Positions 19,720-29,043 of a DNA stretch of 64,000 bases are shown one piece after another. The notes under the pieces were generated by a model. That model ran no database searches. It was not told where the DNA came from and saw nothing but the letters and a program-made list of their open reading frames with translations. The first letter of the stretch is position 1; each line of letters opens with the position of its first letter. The stretch is from Sutcliffiella cohnii (GTDB taxonomy: Bacteria > Bacillota > Bacilli > Bacillales > Bacillaceae_I). The stretch spans positions 2,906,501 through 2,970,500 of the forward strand of contig NZ_CP018866.1 in assembly GCF_002250055.1 (NCBI RefSeq). The letters are read 5' to 3'. A program made the position numbers and the translations under genes.

Positions 19720-19869
19720 ATGAGACCTTTACAAATCTCTGCAGAAACAGCGCAAAAATTAGCAAAAGCATTAGACGTACCATTAGAACAAGTGATGCAC
19801 ACACCTCAACATATTTTAATTCAAAAGCTTATTGAAATAGAACGCGAAGAAGCAAGTAATCGTAAATAA
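19720..19869 (+). CDS. YycC-like small protein
   Basis: This 49-residue protein reads MRPLQISAETAQKLAKALD and contains VPLEQVMHTPQHILIQKL, ending in an acidic-basic helix. That is the conserved pattern of the YycC family of Bacillaceae, whose function is unknown. An AGAGGTG site precedes the ATG, and a TATAAT lies 20 bases upstream of that. It stands alone on the plus strand between yqiK and spo0A. In B. subtilis yycC is elsewhere on the chromosome, so either the gene has moved or this is a second family member. Confidence 0.8.
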   Translation: MRPLQISAETAQKLAKALDVPLEQVMHTPQHILIQKLIEIEREEASNRK

Positions 19870-19880
19870 TGTTATACACA

Positions 19881-19928
19881 AGACAGCCATTACGTGAGAT
19901 TCATCATTAAATATGGGTGTCTTTTTAC
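19881..19928 (+). terminator. Likely terminator of the yycC-like gene
   Basis: AGACAGCCAT pairs with ATGGGTGTCT (one mismatch, 22-base loop) and is followed by TTTTT on the plus strand. Confidence 0.5.
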
Positions 19929-19936
19929 TATGCAAA

Positions 19937-19965
19937 AAACACCCTTCAACTTAAGAAGGGTGTTT
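19937..19965 (-). terminator. Terminator of spo0A
   Basis: An 11-bp perfect stem (AAACACCCTTC and GAAGGGTGTTT, 7-base loop) is followed on the minus strand by six Ts in all. It lies 28 bases after the spo0A stop. Confidence 0.85.
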
Positions 19966-19992
19966 GAATTATTCTTTATTATCCTTACCCTC

Positions 19993-20781
19993 TCAAGAAG
20001 CTTTATGCTCCAAGCGAAGTTTATCAGCGACCATTGCGATGAATTCTGAGTTTGTTGGTTTAGCTTTAGACATGGAAACCGTATAACCGAATAAGGAGGA
20101 AATAGAATCTATGTTGCCACGGCTCCAGGCTACTTCAATCGCATGACGAATTGCACGCTCCACACGGCTTGCAGTAGTGTTAAACTTTTTAGCGATATCA
20201 GGGTATAAAACTTTTGTGATGGAGCCTAAAAGCTCAATATCGTTATATACCATAGAAATTGCTTCTCGTAAATATAAATATCCTTTTATATGTGCCGGAA
20301 CTCCAATTTCATGAATAATACTAGTAATACTAGCATCTAAATTTTTCGTTTTCGGCTCTGAATGACGTACGAATGTTTGGTGTGAACTCTTGATGATTGG
20401 TGCAGCTTTACCACTAACTTGACGAATATTACTTACTAAATGTTCCATATCAAACGGTTTTAATATAAAATAAGATGCGCCTAACTCAACAGCTTTTTTT
20501 GTCACATCTTCTTGACCGAAGGCAGTTAACATAATAACATTCGGTTGTTTAGTTAGATTTAATGCTCTCATTCTTTCTAAGACAGCTAAACCATCTAAAT
20601 GTGGCATAATAATATCTAATATAAGTACGTCTGGGTTACTTTTCTCAAGAAGCTGTAAACACTCTTGACCGTTACTAGCAGTACCAACAACTTCCATATC
20701 TTCCTGAGCTGAAATGTAATCTTCAAGCAACCCAACTAATTCTCGATTATCATCTACTACACAAACTTTAGTTTTCATCAA
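19993..20781 (-). CDS. spo0A: Sporulation master response regulator Spo0A
   Basis: This 262-residue response regulator has an N-terminal receiver (acidic pair D10-D11, phosphorylated Asp near 56 in [12 protein letters not shown], Lys in ILKPFDM). The C-terminal DNA-binding domain is almost identical to the family, including [19 protein letters not shown]. Phosphorylated Spo0A binds TGTCGAA boxes and commits the cell to sporulation. Reading from TTG at 20781 gives the same length as B. subtilis Spo0A and an 8-base gap to GGAGG. The ATG at 20778 is the alternative, with an 11-base gap. Confidence 0.98.
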   Translation of the reverse strand: MMKTKVCVVDDNRELVGLLEDYISAQEDMEVVGTASNGQECLQLLEKSNPDVLILDIIMPHLDGLAVLERMRALNLTKQPNVIMLTAFGQEDVTKKAVELGASYFILKPFDMEHLVSNIRQVSGKAAPIIKSSHQTFVRHSEPKTKNLDASITSIIHEIGVPAHIKGYLYLREAISMVYNDIELLGSITKVLYPDIAKKFNTTASRVERAIRHAIEVAWSRGNIDSISSLFGYTVSMSKAKPTNSEFIAMVADKLRLEHKAS

Positions 20782-20838
20782 ACAAATTTCCTCCTCAGTT
20801 CCATAAACATATTTGTCATCTATTTCTATTCTACATAT

Positions 20839-20866
20839 TCATTTCGACAACGCAACAGCATTTCCT
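20839..20866 (-). promoter_or_regulatory. Sigma-H-type promoter of spo0A
   Basis: On the minus strand AGGAAAT is followed after 14 bases by GAAATGA. That fits the sigma-H pattern AGGAWWT-N14-GAAT seen in spoVG and spo0A promoters. It lies about 58 bases upstream of the start codon and has a 0A box over its -10 side. Confidence 0.7.
20843..20849 (-). promoter_or_regulatory. 0A box (Spo0A site) overlapping the sigma-H promoter
   Basis: TGTCGAA on the minus strand matches the Spo0A consensus TGNCGAA exactly. A near match, AGTCGAA, lies at 20932-20938. Autoregulation of spo0A is known in B. subtilis. Confidence 0.65.
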
Positions 20867-20973
20867 CTTATTTTTAAAAAAAATCGTAATTTTTATAGTA
20901 AATCTCGTTTTTTCTTCAGTTATCTGCTATTTTCGACTAATTACGATATTTGACACAATGATAGCAACAACTT

Positions 20974-20980
20974 TGTCGAA
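20974..20980 (+). promoter_or_regulatory. Upstream 0A box (Spo0A site)
   Basis: TGTCGAA followed by AAA on the plus strand matches the consensus and lies about 195 bases upstream of spo0A. Multiple 0A boxes upstream of spo0A are expected from B. subtilis. Confidence 0.55.
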
Positions 20981-21029
20981 AAATCTTTATATTATGTTCA
21001 TCATACATTAATTTAATCAATAATAAAAG

Positions 21030-21056
21030 AAAAAACGAGCAGTTTTCAGCTCGCTT
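21030..21056 (-). terminator. Terminator of spoIVB
   Basis: A short stem (CGAGC with GCTCG, extended by an A-run paired to a T-run) overlaps the spoIVB stop codon. On the minus strand it ends in six Ts. Confidence 0.7.
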
Positions 21057-22347
21057 TTTCCTCATCCTCTGTATTGTAAATATCAATCCCAGCTTCATTT
21101 AACATCCATTCAATATGAACTCCGTATCCGCTTGTTGGGTCATTAACAAATACATGAGTAACTGCTCCAATTATTTTTCCATCTTGAATTATTGGACTAC
21201 CACTCATCCCTTGAACAATTCCCCCGGTTTTTTCCAAAAGTTTAGGATCTGTTATTTTTATTACCATCCCTTTTGTCGCTGGAAACTTTTGTTCTATTTT
21301 GCTTACAACTTCCACATCAAACTCTTCAACTTTATCTTCATCAACAACTGTTAATATTTTTGCTGGACCTTCCTTTACTTCATGCGGTAACGCAATAGGT
21401 AAAGCTTCGTCCATTTTTCCATTTTGAATATCTTTGTGTAATTTGCCAAATATACCAAATGGACTATTCCTTGTAATATCTCCAATTGCTTCTCGATCAT
21501 TTGAAAATCTCGCGAGTTTTTCACCTGGTACACCGTTACTTCCTTTTTCTATCGACGTAACAGTCGAACGAACAATTTGTCCATCTTGAACGACAATTGG
21601 TTTCTTCGTATCCATATCAGAAATAACATGCCCTAGAGCTCCATATCTCATTGTTTTTGGATCGTAAAATGTCATCGTTCCAATTCCAGCAGCTGAATCC
21701 CTAATATATAATCCTATTCGGTATGAATCTTCATCTTTATCTTTTAACGGTGTTAATTCTGTTTCAATTGTTTCTTGCTCCCTTGCAATTTCTATTTGCA
21801 GAGACTCACCTTTTTTTCCTGCCTCTTGGACAAAAGGAGCAACATCACTCATTTGTTCAACGGTTTTGCCATTAATCTTCGTAATAATGTCTCCAACTTG
21901 AATTCCTGCAATTTCCCCAGGAGAATGCTTACCGTCAACTGTGTCTACTAAGTGGTGACCAACCACTAGCACGCCAACTGTATTTAGTTTTACACCTATT
22001 GATTGACCTCCAGGATAAACTTTATATTCCGGGATTACATCAACATTCATTTGTTTAATTGGAAATCCAGCCATTTCTAACAATACTTTTCCTTGGCCAG
22101 TTTTTCTTCCACTAACTGCTACCACTCCATCGTTATGTGAGACATCGACTGATGTGTCTGTCCCACCTACTTTTGCTTGAACTGGTAATGTTGCTGGAAA
22201 AGTTATCCCTTGTCCTTCGAAGACGGTTATTTTTGTAGGGATTTGAACATACTCTTTAAATGGTTGGAACACACATAACACCATGATGGAAACAAGGAGA
22301 AATGCGCCTATCATTTTTCTCGTTATATCTTTTTTCAACTGTTTCAC
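21046..22347 (-). CDS. spoIVB: SpoIVB serine peptidase (sigma-K checkpoint signal)
   Basis: This 433-residue protein has an N-terminal transmembrane anchor (about 14-30), a PDZ domain ([20 protein letters not shown], roughly 140-200) and a C-terminal SpoIVB-type serine peptidase domain. The catalytic His is in [10 protein letters not shown] and the Ser in [13 protein letters not shown]. Made in the forespore and secreted into the intermembrane space, SpoIVB cleaves SpoIVFA and so triggers pro-sigma-K processing in the mother cell. The start is GTG at 22347, 8 bases after AGGAG. It lies immediately upstream of spo0A, as in other Bacillus. Confidence 0.96.
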   Translation of the reverse strand: MKQLKKDITRKMIGAFLLVSIMVLCVFQPFKEYVQIPTKITVFEGQGITFPATLPVQAKVGGTDTSVDVSHNDGVVAVSGRKTGQGKVLLEMAGFPIKQMNVDVIPEYKVYPGGQSIGVKLNTVGVLVVGHHLVDTVDGKHSPGEIAGIQVGDIITKINGKTVEQMSDVAPFVQEAGKKGESLQIEIAREQETIETELTPLKDKDEDSYRIGLYIRDSAAGIGTMTFYDPKTMRYGALGHVISDMDTKKPIVVQDGQIVRSTVTSIEKGSNGVPGEKLARFSNDREAIGDITRNSPFGIFGKLHKDIQNGKMDEALPIALPHEVKEGPAKILTVVDEDKVEEFDVEVVSKIEQKFPATKGMVIKITDPKLLEKTGGIVQGMSGSPIIQDGKIIGAVTHVFVNDPTSGYGVHIEWMLNEAGIDIYNTEDEEKAS

Positions 22348-22553
22348 TCTCCTCGCTCCTAACCCACACCTTTCATGGCTACATTACTAATATTGCCTCT
22401 TCTACCCTACATTTATAACTAACTTTATGATAAAAAACATACCCTTTTTGGATAATTTATACTTAGTGATATTTTTTGCATATTTCTTAACTATAATTTC
22501 AAGAATATACGTGTGTGAAAGAAAAAAATCAGAAGCACCGAATAAATAAAAAA

Positions 22554-22590
22554 GTGGTTATACAGGAATGTAATATTCCTATACAACCAC
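22554..22590 (-). terminator. Terminator of the argR-recN unit
   Basis: A long stem (GTGGTTATACAGGAAT side pairing with ATTCCTATACAACCAC, one internal wobble) is followed by six Ts on the minus strand. It begins 9 bases past the recN stop. Confidence 0.9.
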
Positions 22591-22599
22591 GTTAAGCTT

Positions 22600-24288
22600 T
22601 TATTTAATTTCTTTTTGGCGATTAGCGAGTTGTAACAATTCTTTTGCATGTTTTTTCGTAAGTTCCGTAACTTCTATACCTGATATCATTCGTCCAATTT
22701 CGTTAACCTTTTCTTCGGTTGAAAGAATGTTAACTCTTGTTTTTGTTCGGTCTTTATCAATTTCTTTACTAATAAATAAATGCGTATCGCTCATTGCAGC
22801 GACTTGTGGTAAATGTGAAATACAAAGAACTTGTGATTCCACCGAAACAGAATAAATTTTGTTTGCAATTGCTTGAGCCACTTTTCCACTTACACCAGTA
22901 TCTACTTCATCAAAAATAATCGATGTAATACCTTGATGTTGGGAAAAGATACTTTTCATCGCTAGCATTATACGCGATAACTCTCCACCTGAAGCAACTC
23001 TCGCTAACGGTTTTAACGGTTCGCCTGGATTTGTCGTTAAATAAAATTCTACTGCATCTACACCATTTTTTTGAAATTTATTATGAGAAGTAACGTTTAC
23101 TTTGAAGTTTGCTTTTTCTAAATAAAGATCTCGTAGCTGTTCGTGAATTTTCTCTTCTAATGTTACAGCAGCCTTCGTTCTAGCTTCAGTTAAAGCTTTC
23201 GCTTCTAACAAAAGGTCTGATTCAACCGATTCAAGCTCCTGCTGTAGTTTGTGGATGTGAGAATCTTTATTTTGAATCGTTTCGAGTTCTTCTTCAATTT
23301 TTGCCGCATATTCTAAAATCTCTTCTACAGTACTTCCATACTTCTTTTTTAATTGCTTTATTTCACTTAATCGACCTTCTATAAAATCTAAACGTTCTGG
23401 GTCATATTCTAATTGGTCAATCTCATCACGAATATGATAAGAAGCTTCTTCCAATTGATAATAGGCATTAGAAATGGTTTCATAAATGGTACCCAATTTT
23501 GGATCGATTGCCTTTAGCGCTTCCGTTTCACTCATAGCATGTCCAACCCAATCTAACCCTTTTTGTTCACCATGAAGACTATAATAGCTATTGTTTAACG
23601 CTTGGAAAAGTTTTTGATAGTTACTAATTTTATTTCTTTCAGCCAGTAGTTCTTCCTCTTCTTTCGGCTGTAGTTTAGCATTATTAATTTCTTCTAGTTG
23701 GAACTGAATTAAATCTAACCGATGTGCCATTTGTTGTTCATTTGTCGTTAAATCATTCAATCTTACCTCTAAACTTTTATAATGATCGTATACGTTATTG
23801 TACGCTTCCACACACTTGTTTATCGTTTCATTTCCGAATTGATCTAATAGGTCGATATGTAAATCAGCATTCATTAATTCTTGATGTTCGTGCTGCCCGT
23901 GAATGTCTACTAACGTACGCCCAACTTCTCTTAAAACGGAAATAGTTACTAATTTCCCGTTCACTCTACAAACACTTTTTCCTGATGCATGAATTTCCCT
24001 ACGAAGCACGACCATATTATCATCTAATTCAATTCCAAGCTCATGACAAACGTGAATACATGGATGTTTTTCACTTTCTATTAGAAAAAGACCTTCAATT
24101 TCCGCCCTCTTTTCTCCATGCCTCACAAATTCTTGCGAACCTCGCCCACCTGCTAAAAGGTGGATGGCATCAATAATAATCGATTTACCCGCACCTGTTT
24201 CACCTGTTAATACCGTTAAACCTTTATCAAACGAAATAGATACCGCTTCGATTATTGCAAAGTTTTTTATCGAAAGTTCTGCAATCAT
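22600..24288 (-). CDS. recN: DNA repair protein RecN
   Basis: This 562-residue SMC-like ATPase has Walker A GETGAGKS at 29-36 and a central coiled coil (about 150-370). The ABC signature is ASGGELSRIMLAMK and Walker B is SIIFDEVDTGVSG. RecN gathers at double-strand breaks early in homologous repair. Length is normal for the family. It follows argR by 29 bases, the usual Bacillus pairing. Confidence 0.97.
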   Translation of the reverse strand: MIAELSIKNFAIIEAVSISFDKGLTVLTGETGAGKSIIIDAIHLLAGGRGSQEFVRHGEKRAEIEGLFLIESEKHPCIHVCHELGIELDDNMVVLRREIHASGKSVCRVNGKLVTISVLREVGRTLVDIHGQHEHQELMNADLHIDLLDQFGNETINKCVEAYNNVYDHYKSLEVRLNDLTTNEQQMAHRLDLIQFQLEEINNAKLQPKEEEELLAERNKISNYQKLFQALNNSYYSLHGEQKGLDWVGHAMSETEALKAIDPKLGTIYETISNAYYQLEEASYHIRDEIDQLEYDPERLDFIEGRLSEIKQLKKKYGSTVEEILEYAAKIEEELETIQNKDSHIHKLQQELESVESDLLLEAKALTEARTKAAVTLEEKIHEQLRDLYLEKANFKVNVTSHNKFQKNGVDAVEFYLTTNPGEPLKPLARVASGGELSRIMLAMKSIFSQHQGITSIIFDEVDTGVSGKVAQAIANKIYSVSVESQVLCISHLPQVAAMSDTHLFISKEIDKDRTKTRVNILSTEEKVNEIGRMISGIEVTELTKKHAKELLQLANRQKEIK

Positions 24289-24317
24289 AATACCTCACCT
24301 TATTTTTCTTTCTTGTT

Positions 24318-24767
24318 TTAAAGCATTCCTAAAAACTTGTCTGACAGCTGATTTGCTTCTTCTGGAGTACGACAAATAATTAAACAAGTATCATCTCCAC
24401 AAATTGTGCCTAATATTTCAACCCAATCTAAATTATCTATTAAAACTCCAATTGCATTAGCATTACCAGGCATTGTTTTCATTACGATCATATGGCCAGC
24501 AACATCTAATTTCACGAAAGCATCAAGTAGTGATTTTCTTAGCTTTTGTAACGGGTTAAAACGCTGATCTGCTGGAAGGCTATATTTATAACGACCATCC
24601 TGCATTGGAACCTTTACTAAATGTAATTCTTTTATATCTCGAGAAACCGTTGCTTGAGTTACATTAAAGCCTAACCCTTTTAATAAATCGACTAATTCAT
24701 CTTGTGTTTCAATTTCGCGATTTGTAATGAGCTCCCTAATTTTTATATGTCTCTGCCCCTTAGTCAT
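24318..24767 (-). CDS. argR: Arginine repressor/activator ArgR (AhrC)
   Basis: This 149-residue regulator has an N-terminal winged helix ([28 protein letters not shown], then [17 protein letters not shown]) and a C-terminal hexamerisation and Arg-binding domain ([33 protein letters not shown]). With arginine it represses biosynthesis and activates catabolism. The GGGGG site sits 7 bases before the ATG. Co-transcription with recN is usual in Bacillus. Confidence 0.96.
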   Translation of the reverse strand: MTKGQRHIKIRELITNREIETQDELVDLLKGLGFNVTQATVSRDIKELHLVKVPMQDGRYKYSLPADQRFNPLQKLRKSLLDAFVKLDVAGHMIVMKTMPGNANAIGVLIDNLDWVEILGTICGDDTCLIICRTPEEANQLSDKFLGML

Positions 24768-24955
24768 TCATTGACCCCCTAATATTAAATAATAGCAATT
24801 CCTTCTAATATATACCTTTATCGTAAATCAATCATTGAATAATTAAAAGATTTTTTTCTTCAAAATAACTCTAATTTACGAAGAAAAATCAGTATTATGT
24901 CGAAAAGTTTCTTTTTTATCGTTTCATAATAATGTTTTCATTAATCTAAAAAATA

Positions 24956-24981
24956 GGGAATAACTTTTTATAGTTATTCCC
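24956..24981 (-). terminator. Terminator behind tlyA
   Basis: GGGAATAACT and AGTTATTCCC form a perfect 10-bp stem with a 6-base loop, overlapping the tlyA stop codon, then TATTTTTT on the minus strand. Confidence 0.88.
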
Positions 24982-25807
24982 CTTTTGCAGCTCGAAGTTG
25001 TGCATGTGCTTGGCTAACGACTTCTTCGATCGACTCATTTAATTTTATTTCATTCTTATGGTCTTCACCATAGTAAGAAAGGTGGAGTAAAAATTCAATG
25101 TTCCCATCACCACCTGTTATTGGTGAAAACGATAAGTTTTCAATTACATACTGTTGGTTTAAGGCAAATTGAATAATGTCATGTAACACTTGTTCATGTA
25201 CTTTAGCGTCACGTACAATCCCTTTTTTACCAACTTGCTCTCGACCTGCTTCAAATTGTGGTTTTACTAAGGCAACAACGTCACTACCAGGAACTAAAAG
25301 TCCTTTTAAAACAGGTAGTATTAATCTTAGCGAAATGAAAGATACATCAATTGATGCAAACTCAGGCATTCCTTCTGTTAAATCACTTGGGGTAACATAA
25401 CGGAAGTTTGTTCGTTCCATTACGATAACTCTTTCATCTTGACGTAACTTCCACGCAAGTTGGTTGTATCCAACATCCAAAGCATAGCTTTTTTTCACAC
25501 CATTTTGCAGTGCACAATCCGTAAAACCACCAGTAGAAGCTCCTATATCTATCATCATTTTGTCTTTTATATTTAAATTGAATACTTTTAATGCTTTTTC
25601 TAGCTTAAGGCCACCTCTACTTACGTAAGGAAGTACGTTTCCCTTTATCGTAAGAGGAGCATCAATTGCAATTTTTTCTCCGGGCTTGTCTAAGCGTTCC
25701 TCATTCGAATATACTAACCCAGCCATTACGGATCTTTTAGCTTTTTCCCGAGAATCAACTAAACCTCTTTCAACTAGTAAAACATCAATTCTTTCTTTTT
25801 TTGTCAT
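24974..25807 (-). CDS. tlyA: TlyA-family rRNA 2'-O-methyltransferase (YqxC)
   Basis: This 277-residue protein has an N-terminal S4 RNA-binding domain (MTKKERIDVLLVERGLVDSREKAKR) and a C-terminal FtsJ-like methyltransferase domain with the SAM motif MIDIGASTGGFTDCAL. The family methylates ribose in 16S/23S rRNA; some relatives are called hemolysin A for historical reasons. I chose the ATG at 25807, 9 bases after AGGG. It follows the dxs stop by 4 bases, so the two genes are coupled. Confidence 0.92.
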   Translation of the reverse strand: MTKKERIDVLLVERGLVDSREKAKRSVMAGLVYSNEERLDKPGEKIAIDAPLTIKGNVLPYVSRGGLKLEKALKVFNLNIKDKMMIDIGASTGGFTDCALQNGVKKSYALDVGYNQLAWKLRQDERVIVMERTNFRYVTPSDLTEGMPEFASIDVSFISLRLILPVLKGLLVPGSDVVALVKPQFEAGREQVGKKGIVRDAKVHEQVLHDIIQFALNQQYVIENLSFSPITGGDGNIEFLLHLSYYGEDHKNEIKLNESIEEVVSQAHAQLRAAKGE

Positions 25808-25811
25808 GTTG

Positions 25812-27701
25812 TTATGCCCTTTTTTGTTTTCTTCTTGCAATCGTCTTTATTGTCCGCACAACTTCAGGAGTTGTGAGTCCTATTTCTTCTAATAACGCCT
25901 TTACACTACCATGTTCAATAAAACGATCTGGTATACCCATACGTTTAATTGGGGAAGCATAGCCATGATCATTTGCAAATTCTAACACCGCACTTCCGAA
26001 GCCCCCTTGTAAAACGGCTTCTTCAATTGTTAATAACGGCATACAATCTTCCAATAAACTATGAAGCATCCCTTCGTCCATCGGTTTAATAAAGCGAGCG
26101 TTAATTACTTTAACAGAAACATCCTCTTTTTCTAGAAGTTCAGCTGCTTCCAATGCCATCGGAATGGTTGTACCAAATGTTAAAATTGCTGCATCGCTAC
26201 CTTCTTTTAACACTTCCCAAGAGCCAATCGGAATTTGTTTAAGCTCTTCGTCCATTTTCACCCCTAGACCATTACCTCTAGGGAAACGTAGTGCAATCGG
26301 GCCATCATCATACGTTAAAGATGTATGTACCATATGTTGGCCTTCGTTCTCATCTTTCGGCATCATTAGTACTAAATTAGGCAAGTGACGTAAAAATGCT
26401 ATATCAAATACCCCTTGGTGAGTTTCTCCATCTTCACCAACTAAGCCCGAACGGTCAATACCGATAAATACGTTTAAATTCGGACGGCAAATATCATGAA
26501 CTACTTGGTCATACGCACGTTGTAAAAACGTAGAGTATATTGCTAAAAACGGCTTCATTTTTTGAGTAGCCAGTCCAGCAGCCATGGTGGTAGCATGCTG
26601 TTCTGCAATACCTACATCGTACATTCTTTCCGGGAACTCACTAGCAAAACCAACTAATTTAGAGCCTACTGGCATTGCTGGTGTAATCGCAACAATACGC
26701 TCGTCTTCTCTAGCCAGTCTTCTAACTGTTTCACTTATAACACTACTCCATGCAGGTGGTGCACTAACAGGTTTAATTAAATCTCCTGTTTCTATTTTAT
26801 ATGGACCTGTACCATGCCACGTTCCAACCTTATCTGTTTCAGCAGGCTTAAACCCTTTACCTTTTTTCGTTATTACATGAACGATTACCGGACCTTCTGT
26901 TTTCTTCGCATATTGTAAATTCTCAAAAAGCTCCTGATAATTATGACCATCAATTGGACCTAAATAAGTAAAGCCGAGCTCTTCAAAGAACATTCCGCTT
27001 ACAAGTAAATATTTCACACTGTCTTTAATTCTTTCCGCAGTGGAAGCTAGCTTTCCACCAACTGCCGGAATTTTCTTCAACAGCATTTCTAATTCATCTT
27101 TTACCCAATTATACTTTCCAGCTGTTCGTAGTCTTCCTAAAACGCTATGAAGTGCTCCAACGTTCGGAGCAATCGACATTTCATTATCATTCAAGATAAC
27201 AATCATGTTTTTCTTCTCATGTCCAATATGGTTAAGTGCCTCTAAAGCCATTCCACCGGTTAGAGCTCCATCACCAATAATTGGGATAACGTGCTCTTTT
27301 GTACCTTTAATATCTCTTGCCGCAACCATACCCATTGCAGCAGAAAGAGAAGTGGAGGAATGTCCGGTTTCCCATACATCATGTTCACTTTCAATCATTT
27401 TCGGGAATCCACATAGACCTTTATATTGGCGTAACGTATCAAATTCACAGGCACGACCAGTTAATATCTTATGAACATATGATTGATGTCCAACGTCCCA
27501 TAAAAGTTTATCTTTTGGGCTATCAAAAACTTTATGAAGAGCAATAGTTAGTTCTACCACACCTAAGTTAGGACCAATATGTCCCCCTGTTTTGGATAAC
27601 TTCTCAATTAAAAATTGACGGATATCTGCACTTAGTGCTTCCAACTCTTCCGTTGACATCTTTTTTAATATTTGTGGGCTTGTAATCTTTGTAACATCCA
27701 A
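25812..27701 (-). CDS. dxs: 1-deoxy-D-xylulose-5-phosphate synthase
   Basis: This 629-residue TPP enzyme makes DXP from pyruvate and glyceraldehyde-3-phosphate, the entry step of the MEP isoprenoid pathway. Visible motifs are [18 protein letters not shown], the TPP-binding [15 protein letters not shown] to NDNEMSI, and [17 protein letters not shown] with the catalytic Glu. It lies downstream of ispA, OLE RNA and oapA. This arrangement puts two isoprenoid genes on either side of the RNA, as described for Bacillus halodurans. Confidence 0.97.
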   Translation of the reverse strand: MDVTKITSPQILKKMSTEELEALSADIRQFLIEKLSKTGGHIGPNLGVVELTIALHKVFDSPKDKLLWDVGHQSYVHKILTGRACEFDTLRQYKGLCGFPKMIESEHDVWETGHSSTSLSAAMGMVAARDIKGTKEHVIPIIGDGALTGGMALEALNHIGHEKKNMIVILNDNEMSIAPNVGALHSVLGRLRTAGKYNWVKDELEMLLKKIPAVGGKLASTAERIKDSVKYLLVSGMFFEELGFTYLGPIDGHNYQELFENLQYAKKTEGPVIVHVITKKGKGFKPAETDKVGTWHGTGPYKIETGDLIKPVSAPPAWSSVISETVRRLAREDERIVAITPAMPVGSKLVGFASEFPERMYDVGIAEQHATTMAAGLATQKMKPFLAIYSTFLQRAYDQVVHDICRPNLNVFIGIDRSGLVGEDGETHQGVFDIAFLRHLPNLVLMMPKDENEGQHMVHTSLTYDDGPIALRFPRGNGLGVKMDEELKQIPIGSWEVLKEGSDAAILTFGTTIPMALEAAELLEKEDVSVKVINARFIKPMDEGMLHSLLEDCMPLLTIEEAVLQGGFGSAVLEFANDHGYASPIKRMGIPDRFIEHGSVKALLEEIGLTTPEVVRTIKTIARRKQKRA

Positions 27702-27720
27702 GAGGGACCACTCTCTTTCC

Positions 27721-28326
27721 TTACTTTTTTCGTTTTCTTTTTTTCTTATTTTTATTATCCTTCAAAATAGTAATTTTAAAGTTATTTTCTAATAAATGAA
27801 ACACTTTCCCAGCTTGAAAAATAATGGGAGTTGAATATTTCATTGCTAACGACTTCCCAAATGCTTTACCACCAACAGTAAGCGCAGCTACAACACTTGT
27901 AAAAACGACAGAGATAACGTAATGAAAAGCGGAATCCTCTTGATGCTGCATAGAAAGTGTAAATTGAATTACCACTATAGCTGAAGCTGTACCACTAATA
28001 ATACCAGATATATCTCCAATTACATCATTACAAAAGCTCGCGAATCGGTCGGCATTTCGAACGATATGAATCGATTGTTTTGCACCAAATACTTTTTCTG
28101 ATGCCATTGCATGAAACGGTGTTTCGTCAGCAGCAGTTGCTGCAATACCGACCATATCAAAAAATATACCAATTAACACAATAATAAAAACGATTAACAT
28201 TCCAATCGCCCATGTTACGCCAGATAAGAGTAGCGTAGAAACGATTGAAAAAATAGCCGCTAACACAAGCGTGATAACGGCAATCGCTAGACTCCAATTT
28301 ATTGCGTCTTTAAACTTATTTATCAT
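27721..28326 (-). CDS. oapA: OapA, membrane protein partner of OLE RNA
   Basis: This 201-residue integral membrane protein has four hydrophobic segments at about 13-34, 38-62, 106-127 and 135-155. The middle region is conserved-looking ([29 protein letters not shown], then [17 protein letters not shown]) and resembles DUF21/CNNM-type transporter cores. A lysine/arginine-rich tail ([13 protein letters not shown]) could bind RNA. OapA is known to bring OLE RNA to the membrane and to influence alcohol, cold and Mg2+ responses in B. halodurans. It starts 59 bases after the OLE 3' boundary with no terminator between. An AAGGAA site lies 8 bases before the ATG, and dxs follows 19 bases later. Confidence 0.9.
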   Translation of the reverse strand: MINKFKDAINWSLAIAVITLVLAAIFSIVSTLLLSGVTWAIGMLIVFIIVLIGIFFDMVGIAATAADETPFHAMASEKVFGAKQSIHIVRNADRFASFCNDVIGDISGIISGTASAIVVIQFTLSMQHQEDSAFHYVISVVFTSVVAALTVGGKAFGKSLAMKYSTPIIFQAGKVFHLLENNFKITILKDNKNKKKRKRKK

Positions 28327-28384
28327 GTATTCATTTCCTTAATTATATCTATATAGTTTTCCACGTTCCTAATAATATGTAAGT

Positions 28385-28996
28385 GGAGTGGTCATATATA
28401 GAGTAAAGACTGCGGCTTAGGTCCAGTAGGTTTTCCCAAGCAAGTACTCGGTGTCGCCATCCGAGCGGTTCCCCTTTAAACTCACCTTAACAGTGTCGCC
28501 AGCTGTTAGACTGGATTACCACTTAGTCCGCACTATAATCCTCTATATATGTCATAAAGGAACAGTCTAGGAGTTTTCCTCCACAACCCTTAACCTTTTC
28601 TTAGCCTCTTTTGCAGAGCAGATTTCATATAGCTTAATTAGGAAATAAAAACTGGCCTTGCTTTTAATTCCCTCTGTACCTACAATCCCCTCTAACTCCA
28701 CTCAAGGCAGGCTACGCTGCATTCTTTTTCCCCATGTAAAAAGAATAAGCAGGTTTATCACCATTCCGCTCCTCTCCCTTTATAAGACGAAAAGCAAAAA
28801 ATGGGCCTCCGCGGAAGCAGGGTCCACGCCCACATGCCTTTGTGGATCGCCCTACTTCCTTTACTCCCTGCATCAACCCAAAGCTGGGCGCCTCAAGCCG
28901 ACACAAGAAACTTCATCGATGTGCCCTTTAGCGGATTTTTAGGCCCGCCTTCCAAAAAGGTAGATTGACTAGAATACTGCACCACTCCTGTAAGTA
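28385..28996 (-). ncRNA. ole: OLE RNA (ornate, large, extremophilic RNA)
   Basis: About 610 nt of non-coding, markedly GC-richer sequence lies between ispA and oapA, exactly where OLE RNA occurs in OLE-bearing Bacillales, and the length agrees. The two ends pair: GGAGTGGT at the 5' side (28981-28988) with ACCACTCC at the 3' side (28385-28392). A second perfect 11-bp helix joins 28541-28551 to 28393-28403 and closes the 3' domain. Small ORFs inside have no plausible start. OLE RNA binds OapA as a dimer at the membrane, and OapB and OapC are further protein partners. Exact ends are inferred from the pairing and from a sigma-A promoter at 29003-29031. Its biochemical activity is still unknown. 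Confidence 0.88.
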
Positions 28997-29002
28997 CCAT
29001 AA

Positions 29003-29031
29003 ATTATAACATATCGTTTAAAAACACTCAA
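29003..29031 (-). promoter_or_regulatory. Sigma-A promoter for OLE RNA
   Basis: On the minus strand TTGAGT (29026-29031) is followed after exactly 17 bases by a perfect TATAAT (29003-29008). Transcription would start near 28996, about 8 bases before the 5' closing helix of OLE RNA. The -35 box ends 12 bases from the ispA stop codon. Confidence 0.8.
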
Positions 29032-29043
29032 TCTTGAAAGACT

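Noticed and set aside
24898..24904. TGTCGAA (0A box match) between argR and tlyA
   Set aside because: A single 7-base match in AT-rich DNA, far from any clear promoter; expected by chance.
28658..28942. ORFs on both strands inside the OLE block
   Set aside because: The region is a structured RNA gene; the ORFs have no ribosome sites and no recognisable domains.
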